Shown: in pieces, positions 9,270 through 20,300 of the stretch | Layout: every line of letters begins with the position of its first letter | Position numbering within the stretch: position 1 is the first letter of the stretch | Assembly (NCBI RefSeq): GCF_009663775.1 | Contig: NZ_RDBR01000020.1 | Coordinates: 1-37,903 of the forward strand | Reading direction: 5' to 3' | From: Lactobacillus sp. 0.1XD8-4 | GTDB taxonomy: Bacteria; Bacillota; Bacilli; Lactobacillales; Lactobacillaceae | Length of the DNA: 37,903 nucleotides | Translations under genes and position numbers: made by a program | Notes under the pieces: model-generated | The model's input: the letters and a program-made list of their open reading frames with translations, nothing else | What the model was told of the DNA's origin: nothing | Databases searched by the model: none

Positions 9270-11237
9270 ATGTTATCAAAGAATAACCAAAAAGAACAAT
9301 TCTATAAGCAAGAGCCGAAAAAACAGCGGTTTGCGATTAAAAAGCTGACTGTCGGCGTTGCGTCGGTTTTGATTGGCTTTACTTTTATGGGAATTAGTAA
9401 TTCAGCTAATGCGGATCAGGTAAATCCCGATTCAGGCGCGGGTGACGGAACAACTTCAGAGACCCCGCAATCGGCTACTGCGATTAATTCTGGCAGTGCG
9501 GTTTTATCTACTGCTGCTAGTGCTGCTCCAGCGAGTGCAAGTGCCTCTGCTGCTAGTCAAGCCGGGCCGCAAACACCTGTTGCCGATGCCTATGAAAAGA
9601 TTGTTGCTGCCAATGCTGCTAAAGCTGTTTCTCAAACTTCGACTGCTAACGTTAGCCAGTCTAGTGCTGCGTTACAAGCGGCTCAATTATATGGTGCAAG
9701 TTTTGCGCAAATGCCAGCAACAACACAAGTCACGGGACAGACAGAAAGCGTTGCTAATTATTCAGACTTCTTAAATGCTTTGAGTGATCATTCTGTTAGC
9801 ACAATCACTTTGACTGGCGATATCGATGGCAGTACAGCTTCAGGCGGTTACGATACGATTAATACTGAAGGTACTGCGCGGTCTGTAACAATTGATGGTC
9901 AGGGTAAATACGGCTTTAAACTCGGTGGACGGTATATTTACCTAACTACTAATACGGAAAATAATACATCGACACCTTGGAATATTACCTTTGCTAACTT
10001 AACCCATATTCAAGCGCAAAATAATAACTACGGGTTGCTCTGTGTATATACAAATGACCCTAGTAAGAATGGTTCCATTAACTTCCATAACGTTAACGTT
10101 GATGCAACGACCACGACCCTTACTGGAACAAATGGCAGCTATGGCGCTATGAATGTTACTTTCTCTGGAAACAACACCATTAACGGTACTTTGACTGGTT
10201 CCAATGCTTTGGTTGCGGCTGATAATTTAGTATTTGCGGATGGTACAACTACTGTAACGCCAACTGCTAATAATGCCGTTCAAGCTACTAGTTTTAGTGT
10301 TGCTGGTAATGCAGTTGTTAATCCTGGTGCAACATTAAATATTAATAGTACGGTATCAAATGTTGCGGGAATTACCTTTACAGCTAGTGCCGGTGACCAA
10401 ACCATTGATAATTCTAATGTGGGTGTATTGAATTTACAGCCGACTGCTACTGTTTCAATGAACTTAGGTGCCGGTAAGTCGATGGCGGTAATGAATGCTA
10501 GCGATATTAACTTGCAGCCAAGTTCAAAGCTGACAGTGAATACTAAGATGGATACGACTGGTTTCCGGGCATTAGCACCGATTGAGCTGGACGCAAAAGG
10601 CAGTGTTGCTAACAGTACTTTCCGAATTGGCGAGAATGCTACACTTTCGGTTGTTCGTGAGGGAGTAACTAATTCTGATTCACCACTAGTTTCGATGGGA
10701 CCAAATGATGGTTTAGGTAATATTTATAATTTCGAAGTTAATGGCGGTAGTGTTAACTTACAAGATTCTGCTTACTCCACTTACCTGCCTTCTGCTTATT
10801 CCCTTAGTAAGAGTAAATACACAAACGGTTGGGCTGGACTTTTAACAATGTGGGGAACAAGCGGTCAAAACTATATTAACTTTAACAATGCTAAATTAAT
10901 TAACCTTCAACGGACAGCTGAAGGGAAACCTGGTTACCTAATTCATACTGATGCTGCCGGGGATGCTAATCACAATAGTCATATTAGGATTAACTCTGAA
11001 GACACTGATTATGTAACGCCGCTTACGATGATTACCGCAGGATCTGCTACCCCAACTACTTGGGCAATTAAATACCTAAATAATAAGAGTCAGGGTGGAG
11101 ACTACGCATATGCGTTCCGTTCAAGTAAGAATACGTGGAATACTGCGGGTTCTGAATATATGAATGACTCGGTCAATGACAATAATGATGGGGTGAATGA
11201 AGTAATCCTTGCTGCCAACCCAAATGAAAAGGGTTAG
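9270..11237 (+). CDS. N-terminal fragment of gene 2: signal peptide plus beta-helix-like domain
   Basis: This 655-residue piece ends at the amber codon. FAIKKLTVGVASVLIG (21-36) and a likely cleavage near NANA-D direct export. Residues 50-155 are low-complexity Ala/Ser/Gln. From about residue 161 (NYSDFLNAL) the repeated Asn/Thr-rich strands resemble the N-terminal domains of genes 1 and 3. The best-conserved block with gene 3 is around residues 408-440 (NTKMDTTGFRALAPIE). It has a single cysteine (codon 258, YGLLC). If translated alone it would be a secreted protein lacking both the WW cap and the wall anchor. Confidence 0.75.
   Translation: MLSKNNQKEQFYKQEPKKQRFAIKKLTVGVASVLIGFTFMGISNSANADQVNPDSGAGDGTTSETPQSATAINSGSAVLSTAASAAPASASASAASQAGPQTPVADAYEKIVAANAAKAVSQTSTANVSQSSAALQAAQLYGASFAQMPATTQVTGQTESVANYSDFLNALSDHSVSTITLTGDIDGSTASGGYDTINTEGTARSVTIDGQGKYGFKLGGRYIYLTTNTENNTSTPWNITFANLTHIQAQNNNYGLLCVYTNDPSKNGSINFHNVNVDATTTTLTGTNGSYGAMNVTFSGNNTINGTLTGSNALVAADNLVFADGTTTVTPTANNAVQATSFSVAGNAVVNPGATLNINSTVSNVAGITFTASAGDQTIDNSNVGVLNLQPTATVSMNLGAGKSMAVMNASDINLQPSSKLTVNTKMDTTGFRALAPIELDAKGSVANSTFRIGENATLSVVREGVTNSDSPLVSMGPNDGLGNIYNFEVNGGSVNLQDSAYSTYLPSAYSLSKSKYTNGWAGLLTMWGTSGQNYINFNNAKLINLQRTAEGKPGYLIHTDAAGDANHNSHIRINSEDTDYVTPLTMITAGSATPTTWAIKYLNNKSQGGDYAYAFRSSKNTWNTAGSEYMNDSVNDNNDGVNEVILAANPNEKG
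11235..11237 (+). other. In-frame amber codon interrupting gene 2
   Basis: The context is GGT TAG GTT. Gene 3 has Gly-Tyr (GGA TAT) at the aligned position, so a single base change from a TAT/TAC tyrosine codon to TAG explains the stop. The frame upstream and downstream is the same, and homology to gene 3 (SxxLNNFINHFSWWNGSGV) resumes at once. Confidence 0.85.
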
Positions 11238-11330
11238 GTTTCATTTAATAATGGTCAAGTAATTGGCGGAGAAGCTTCTCAGTCACTAAATAACTTCATT
11301 AATCATTTTAGTTGGTGGAATGGATCAGGC

Positions 11331-14300
11331 GTGAAGTTTGGTTCAGACTTACAGTTGGAGAACCAATACAATGCCTCATATTCGCATGTCGATGTTCAAC
11401 AAGGACAAACTGTAACAGTTACGCCGTCATTTACCGATAAAGATGGTAAAAATGCCACGATGCCAACCGGTACGCAATTCACTGCCGGTGACAACATGCC
11501 AACATGGGCAACAGTTAACCCAACTACCGGAGAAGTTACCTTAAAGCCAGGAACTGATGTTAAGATTGGGGCTTACAACCTTCCTGTTAAGGTGACCTAT
11601 TCTGACACGACTTCACAAACTGTTAATGTTCCAGTTGTTGTTACTAATGCTGATCAAAATGTAACTTGGGGACAAAACGGTGCTGTTGTAGTGACGGTTA
11701 ATCCCGATATTGCAGCGCACGAAACGACTGCTAATTCTCAAGTCTTACTTGCCCCAGATGCAGTTAGTTCTGTCCAGGGCTACAAGCTAAGTAATGGTCA
11801 GCTATCAACGACACCAACTAATATCACTGTTGCACCAGCAGATGTTAGCTGGACAACTGTACCAAGTACGAACGTTGACAATGCCACGGTTGCAGGTAAA
11901 CAAATTGAAAATAACTCTGTGAAGATCAACTTTGCTAATAACGATACAGTTAAGGATATTCTTGGCGATAAGACTTCAGTAACCTCTAGCAAATTCACCA
12001 TTGATGCTAAGGGTGCCGGTGCTAAAGATGTTAAGACGCCAGTTAATGTTCAGTTGGGAGCTGATTTAACCAGTGAGCAATTTAGTCAATTAGTTGATAG
12101 CAATATCCCTTCAAAGAGCATTGCTTCGACTGCTTGGGAAACCAAACCAGTAAAGGGTCAAGATGCAATGATTAAGATTACCTTTACTGATAAAGATGCA
12201 AATGGTCAACCAACGTATTTGAACGTTACAATCCCAGCAAAGAACTTAAACGTAATTGGCGATAACGATAACTATGAACCAACAACCCAACCGATTACGA
12301 CACCAGAAGGAACTGTTCCGGAAGCTCCAACGGCAATTACCAATAAGAATACCGATAGTGTTCCGGCTGGACAGACAAAACTTCCTGAAGGGACCCAAAT
12401 TACGTGGACAAACCCAGACCAGGTAAAGAAAGATGTTGAAGTTCCTGGTACCCATGATGAGACGATTACGGTAACTTATCCTGATGGAACCAAGGACACG
12501 GTAACGACTACGGTAACAGTTAATGCAGCACCAGCAGTTCAGCCGATTACTGTCGACTTAAACGGTACACCTGACCCAACAAAGGGGATTACTAACCTTA
12601 ATCAGGGCGACGGTTACCCAACAAGCGTTATCTGGAATCAAACACCGGACACGACTACCCCTGGTGTATCCAATCCAACCGCTACGGTCAGCTATAAGAG
12701 TGGCAACCCGGTTCAAGTAACAATTCCAGTGATCGTTATTAACCCTGCAAACCAGAATGTGGTTGCTAATGAAAAGGGTGCGGTAATTGTAACGACTAAT
12801 CCTGTCGAAACACACAAGACGAATACTGCCAATGAGGCCGATGCTCAACAAGCGGTCAAGAATATTGCGGTTTATGCTTATGATAATGATGGCAAGCTAG
12901 TTCAAAATACTGATGCATCAACTACCAATACCGCAGCATGGACCAATAAGGACTTTACAACTGCTATCGGCAAGAATGGTTCAACGGCAACTGTTAAGGA
13001 CCAAGCAGAAAACATTACCGTAAGCTTTGCTAATGGTAGTGATGCCGCAAAGATTACTGATGCGATTGACGCACCAACTACTGTTACCTTGAATGGGGCG
13101 ACTGCAATTGAGGGTGTCACAGCCGTTCATGACCTTAAGAATAGTTTGCCCAAGCCATCATCATTAGTTAATATTGATGATTTGACAGAAGCTCATAACT
13201 CTGCTGTTAAGGATGTTGTTTGGGAAAATGGGACGCCATCAGTTAACCAATTGGGCACGGTTGATACTAGTGTTACGATCAACTTTACAGACGGCTCATC
13301 TTTGAGTGTTCCTGTTTCGTTCAACGTTGTAAACAACGATGCTGATGCGGCTGATCCGCAAACAAAGAACATTTCAACTGACGAAGGTGTAGTTCCCGAA
13401 GCACCAACAGCAATTACGAATAAAGATGACTTGCCACAGGGAACTGTCATTACGTGGACAAAACCAGATCAGGTAACCGATGACGTCAAAACTCCCGGCA
13501 CTCATGAAGAATCGATTACGGTAACTTATCCAGATGGAACTAAAGACACGGTAACGACTGATGTGACGGTTAACCAAGCACCGCAGACACAGCCAATTTC
13601 AACAGGTGTCGATGATGAACCTGATGCTACTGCAACAATTACCAACCTGCGCAATAATGTATCAGGCTACCCAACGAAAGCAACGTGGAAGACGGCGCCA
13701 GATACTAAGACACCGGGCGACAAGACGGGGGTAGTTACGGTTACTTACCCAGACGGGACGACAAAGGATGTAACGGTTAAGATCACGGTTGATGAAGCAC
13801 CACAAGTTAAGGACGTTTCAACCAAGGTCGGCAGTACACCGGTAGCTACAGATACGATTGCTAACCTTAAAAACAATGTACCGGGCTATCCAACAGGTGC
13901 AACGTGGAAGACCACTCCTGATACTTCTAAAGTAGGAACAACAACTGGTGAAGTAACGGTCACCTACCCAGACGGGACGACAAAGGATGTCACGGTCACG
14001 ATTACGGTAACTGATTATGCTAACCAATATCCAGTCAGTTATGGCAACTTAAATATTGAACGGCCAACGACTGCGCAAAGTGTTACTAACAGTATTGACC
14101 CAACAACAGCAGAAAATATGCCAACGGGCGCCATTACTGGTTACCAAGAAGGAACATTTACTGCGCCAACTGGTGTAAGTGTAACTGTTGACCCAGTAAC
14201 TGGGAAAGTATCGGCAACGGTTAACCAAGATGCTGATTTAGGTTCAATTGAAGTGCCAGTTGAAGTTACTTATCGTGATGGCACAACAGCAACGGTCAAT

Positions 14301-17300
14301 GTACCAGTAAGTATTACTGGTAGTAAGGTTAATCCGGGAGACGTTGTTTACTACGGTAATCAAACAATGACAGTCTTCTCTGACAACTTGACTAATGTTC
14401 ACAAGACAACTGGCGATAGCACCCCGGCTGCAGCTGCAAGTCAATTTGAAACAATTACGTTCTATACTGATTGGGATAAGGATGGCAATAAAGCTTCCGA
14501 TTACAAGACCCAGGTAGTTTACAAGCTAAATGCCGATGGGACTAAGTATGTCAACGCTAATAACGCTAGTGACAGTTTTGATGCTAATGTCGTTAACTAT
14601 GCATGGCAAAACGGCTTTGCCCCCAATACTAATACAACGAATTTCACTAACGGTGCTGCCGATACGCTTTATAAGCTTGCTAACGGTGAAGTTAACCCAG
14701 CAGAACAAACACCAGCAGGACAACCATTGGGTGGTAATTCAAAGTACCGGTACGACATTAGTATCAGTGACCGGGCTGTTTTGAATAAGCTTGGTTTGAG
14801 CATGAAGGGTTACCATAGTTGGGCTAATGTTTACTACAATTTCTATGGTGCAACTGGTAAGACTGATGTTCCAGTAAACTATAATAGCGAAGTACCAACT
14901 GATTCAACTGCTTTGGAAGACTACCTTGCAAGCAACGGTATTGCTGGTCAGACCTTTACTAATGGTAATGTGACTGGAATTAAGTGGGCTTCGATGCCGG
15001 GAGCTAATGGTAAATTTAATGCCACAAATATGAATGGGACGATTGAATTTACTTTTGATAACGGAACTAAGCTTGATGTTCCAGTCAGTTTCAAGACTGG
15101 TTCGTATGTTCCGACATCTAATAGTAAGGTTAACGATGACACTAACCTTTATGTTACCCGGACGATTGAGTTTAACGTTCCAGCTGGACAAAAGACAATT
15201 ACGCCGATTACGCAAACTGTTCACTATGTTCGTGATGGTTACCATAACGTTAATGCCCAAGGTGAAGATACTAGCGCAATTACGTGGAATGTCTGGCAGC
15301 TTGCCGCTGGTCAAACAGCAGAATGGGCTGCTCAACCAGTGACAACGATTAATGACGAGGCAACTGGCGCAGTCTATACCCCACAAATTGCTGGTAAGAC
15401 AGTGACAGAAGTACCAGCTGAAACTGTTACGGAAAATACTAAGGATACTACGGTTACGGTTGATTATGCCGAAACGACCACCCCAATTAAATGGGACGCG
15501 ACGAAGGATAATATGACCAAGGACGTTACCCGGACAATTACGGTTAACTATCCAGCAGGCGTTACGGGTGACCAGCCAGCACCGCAAGTAGTTCACTTTA
15601 CTCGTGAAGATGCAAAGGGCAACGCTGGTTATATCGTCAATGGCAAGACCGAGATGAATGCCTGGCACCTCGTTGGCAGTGATGCCGCAACTGGTACATG
15701 GACTGCATACACTGCCCCAACAGAAAAGGGCTACACTGCTAACCCTGCTAGCGTTGAACAAGTAACAGTAACGCCAACTACGGTCGATAATAATGTCACA
15801 ATTAACTACAACCGTAATGAAGATACTCCAATTCCATTTGATGCCAGTCGTGACACCCATGATGTTACGCGGACAATCACGATTAACTATCCAGCAGGTC
15901 AGCAAGGCAACCAGCCAGCACCACAAACGGTTGTCTTTACTCGTGAGGACGCAAAGGGTAATGCTGGTTATACCGATGCGGTAACTGGTGAGCCAAAGTG
16001 GAATGCATGGCATGTCCAAGGTGGCGATGCAACAACCGGCACCTGGGCCGCTTATCCGGTAACCACGATTACCGATGCGACAACTGGCGCAGTCTATACC
16101 CCACAAATTGCTGGTAAGACAGTGACCGAAGTACCAGCTGAAACTGTTACGGAAAATACTAAAGATACTACAGTAACGGTTGATTATGCCGAAACGACAA
16201 CTCCAATTAAGTGGGACGCGACGAAGGATAATATGACCAAGGATGTTACGCGGACGATCACGGTTAACTATCCAGCAGGTGTTACGGGTGACCAGCCAGA
16301 ACCGCAAGTAGTTCACTTTACTCGTGAAGATGCAAAGGGCAACGCTGGTTATATCGTCAATGGCAAGACCGAGATGAATGCCTGGCACCTCGTTGGCAGC
16401 GATGCCGCAACTGGTACGTGGTCTGAAATTACTGCACCAACTGTAAAAGGTTATACTGCTGATCCAGCAAAGGTTGGCGCAATAGAGGTGACACCAGAAA
16501 CTTCGTCAACAACTGCTACGATTAATTACACGGCTAACGAGCAAAGCACTCAAATTAACTTTGTTGACCAAGCTAACAACAAGACAATCAGCACTCAGAC
16601 TATTGATGGGCAGACCGGTGAAACCGTCAATGTAACCCTTGATGTCCCAGCAAATTGGGGAATTGTAGGTGGCCAAGATGTGCCGTCTACGATTACATTT
16701 GGTCCCGATGGTGTGCCTACCCAAACTGTTTACATTAAGCACAAGACGGCAAATGTAAATAATGATACGCAACGGACGGTCAGTTATAAGGTTGTTGAAG
16801 ACTTTAATGGCACGCCAAAGACGGTTATGAATGCCACTGCTACCTTTACTCGCACGGCAACCAAGGACTTAGTAACGGGCGATGTCACATATGGTGAATG
16901 GAAGACAAACGGTAACGTTAAGATTGATGCCATTAATGTTGCTCAACCAGGTTACACTGCACAGGTAGATGGTCAAAACTTAGCAAATAACGAAGTACCA
17001 GCCGTAACACTTACACCTGATTTTGGGAACAAGACCGTTACAGTTACCTATGTTGCTAATGAACAAAGCGTTAGTGTAACTTATGTTGATCAAAACGGTC
17101 AGGAAATCACGATGCCAAATGGTCAGCCAGTAGCCGGTAGTCATTATGAGGTAACTGGTAAGACTGGTGAAACTGTTGCTACTAATGTTGAAAAGAATGT
17201 TCCAGCTAATTGGCAACTTGTTCCAGGAGAAAGCATTCCAACTGAGATTACTTTTGGTTCAACACCAGCATCACCAATTAAAGTAGTCGTTGAACATGGG

Positions 17301-20300
17301 ACAAAGGATGTAACAAATGATCCGAGTCAAGAAAAGCGAACTCACCGGACAATTGAATATAAGGTTGTTGAAGACTTTAACGGCAGCCAAACGCCAGTCT
17401 TTACCCAACCAGTTTCCTTTGCGCGGACCGCTACCGAAGACTTGGTAACAGGTACGGTAACTTATGGTAGCTGGACGCCTGCAAGTCAGAATATTTCAGC
17501 GGTTAATGTTGCCCAACCAGGCTATACCGCTCAGGTAAACGGAGAGAATCTTGTTAATAATGAAGTCCCAGCAACTGTTATTACACCAGATTCAGCCGAC
17601 CAGGTAATCACGGTTACTTACCTTGCTAATGAGCAGAGTACAAAGATTAATTACGTCAACAATGCAGATCATAATGATATCGTTGGTACGCAAACCGTTA
17701 CTGGTAAGACTGGTGAAGAAGTGAAGGTAACTCTCGATATTCCAGCAGGTTGGCAGGCTGTTGGTGGACAAACTGTTCCATCATCAATCACCTTTGGCTC
17801 AGACGGGGCGCCAACGCAGACGGTCTATGTTGAACATAAGGTTGACACAACTGATGGACGCAATGATCAGAACAATAAGGATGTTTACCGTATCGTAACG
17901 CGGACAATCACAATTAACTTCCCAGATCAGGCTCCACAGTCAGCAACTGAAGCCCTTTCCTTTTACCGGATCAAGAGCTATGACGAAGTAACTAAGCAAA
18001 CAACGTACACGGCTTGGACTTCAAACATGAATGATGGTGCAACATCCTTCCAAAAGGTTAAAGTACCAACGATTGGCGGCTATTCAATTAGTGCTACCAA
18101 CGCAACGCTAGAAAATGAGAACGGCCAAGAATATGTTCCGGCTCAGTCTGGCTTAAACAATGGTACGCCAGTAGATAGCTATACTGTTGTGGTTAACTAC
18201 ACTGCCCAAGAACAACAGACGCAAATTAATTATGTTAACAATGCAAATCACAATGATGTTGTAGCGACCCAAACGGTTAGTGGTAAGACTGGTGAGAATG
18301 TTAAGGTAGATCTTAAAGTTCCGGCTAACTGGCAAGTAGTTGGTGGACAAACAGTGCCATCATCAATTACTTTTGGCTCAACACCAACTAAGGCTATTAC
18401 CATTTACATCGAACATCAGACCAAAGAAATTAAGAATGATGAGACCCAAAAGACGGTTAGCTACCAAGTTGTTGAAGACCTTAATGGTACGAAGACAGTG
18501 GTAAAGAATGCTCAATTTACCTTTGAGCGGCCAGCTATCGAGGACTTGGTAACTGGTGAAATCACATATGGTAGTTGGGGTCCTGACCAAGTAGCTCCAG
18601 AAGTTAGTGTTGCTCAACCAGGATATACTGCTCAACTTAATGGTAAAGACCTTGTTAACAATGTTGTTCCTGAAACTACGATTACACCAACAACGCCAAA
18701 CCAAGTAATCACGGTTACCTATGTTGCTAACGAGCAAAGCGCTCAAATTAATTTTGTTAACAACGCAGACCACAATGATGTTGTAGCAACGCAAACGGTT
18801 AATGGTAAGACTGGTGAGAATGTTAAGGTAAACCTTGATGTTCCAACTGGTTGGCAAATTGTTGGCGGTCAAACAGTACCATCATCAATTGCCTTTGGTT
18901 CTACACCAGTAACCCCAACAACAGTTTATGTTGAACAAAAAGTTGATAAGACTGATGGCCGGGACGATAAGACCAATACTGATCTTTATCGGGTTGTAAC
19001 ACGGACAATTATTGTCAACATTCCAGGTCAGCCAGCACAATCATATCCAGAGAGTCTTGATTTCTACCGGATTAAGAGCTACAACGAGGTAACGAAGAAG
19101 ACAACTTACTCGCCATGGACATCTAACATGACAACTGGCGAGACATCATTCCAACAAGTGACCGTGCCAACTCTTGGCGAATACACAATTAGTGCAACTG
19201 GCGTAACGCTAGAGCATGAGAACGGTAATGTTGTCGTTCCAGCACAATCTGCATTGTTTAACGGCGTGCCGGTACCAAGTTACACGATTACGATTAATTA
19301 CACTGCTAATGAACAAAGCGTTACGATCGATTATGTTGATAATAGTGACCACAAGACAGTTGTTGGCACCCAGACAATCAATGGTAAAGCTGGTGAACAA
19401 GTACCAGTTACCCTTGACGTACCAGCAAACTGGCAAATCGTTAGCGGACAACAAGTACCACAGTCAATTACATTCGGGACAACCCCAATTAGCGATAAGA
19501 CGGTCTATGTTGAACATAAGACCAAAGATGTTACTAATGATCCAAGTCAAAAGAATAAGACGCATAAAGTCATTGATTACAAGGTTGTTGAAGACTTTAA
19601 CGGTACTCAGACAACCGTTGCAACAGCAACCCTAACCTTTGACCGGACTGCTACCGAAGACTTGGTAACAGGGGATGTCACTTATGGTAAGTGGAATGTT
19701 GAAAGTCGGACGGTTCCAGCCGTTAATGTTGCTAAGGCCGGCTACACTGCCCAAGTAAATGGCAAGACATTAGCAAATGGTGAAGTACCAGCCGCAACCT
19801 TTACACCGGAATCAGAGAGCCAGACGGTAACCGTTACTTACACTGCCAATGAGCAAAATGCCAAGATTAACTTTGTTGACAACGATAACCACAATCAAAT
19901 TGTTGGAACGCAAACAGTGAATGGTAAGACTGGTGAAAACGTTAAGGTAACTCTTGATGTTCCAGCAGGCTGGCAAGTAGTTAGCGGACAAAATGTTCCA
20001 TCATCAATCACCTTTGGTTCAACACCAGTAAGCGATACGACGGTTTACGTTGAACATAAGATTGATAAGACTGATGGTCGGAATGATAAGACCAATACAG
20101 ATGTATATCGGACAGTAACCCGGACGATTGTTGTAAACGTTCCAGGTCAAAAGGAACAGACTAGTTCTGAAAACCTTGCCTTCTACCGGATCAAGAGTGT
20201 CGATGAAGTTACAAAGAATGTTAGTTACACTGCTTGGACCTCGAATATGGATAACGGTGCAACAGCCTTTACTGCAGTCTCGATTCCAACTATTAAGGGT

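Noticed and set aside
10030-10055. Thioester adhesin domain based on the lone Cys in YGLLC
   Set aside because: The surrounding sequence does not show the paired Cys/Gln motifs I associate with known thioester domains, and the context looks like a beta-strand of the repetitive domain.
11331-11345. GTG at 11331 as a real internal start for the distal part of gene 2
   Set aside because: No ribosome-binding site precedes it, it lies after the conserved WW cap in mid-protein, and the product would have no signal peptide.
14904-16388. A 494-codon minus-strand open frame, and many shorter minus-strand frames opposite the adhesins
   Set aside because: They lie antisense to strongly supported repeat-coding sequence. 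Their Cys/Trp/Arg/Ile-rich composition follows from reading Thr/Val/Asp repeats backwards, and they lack plausible starts.
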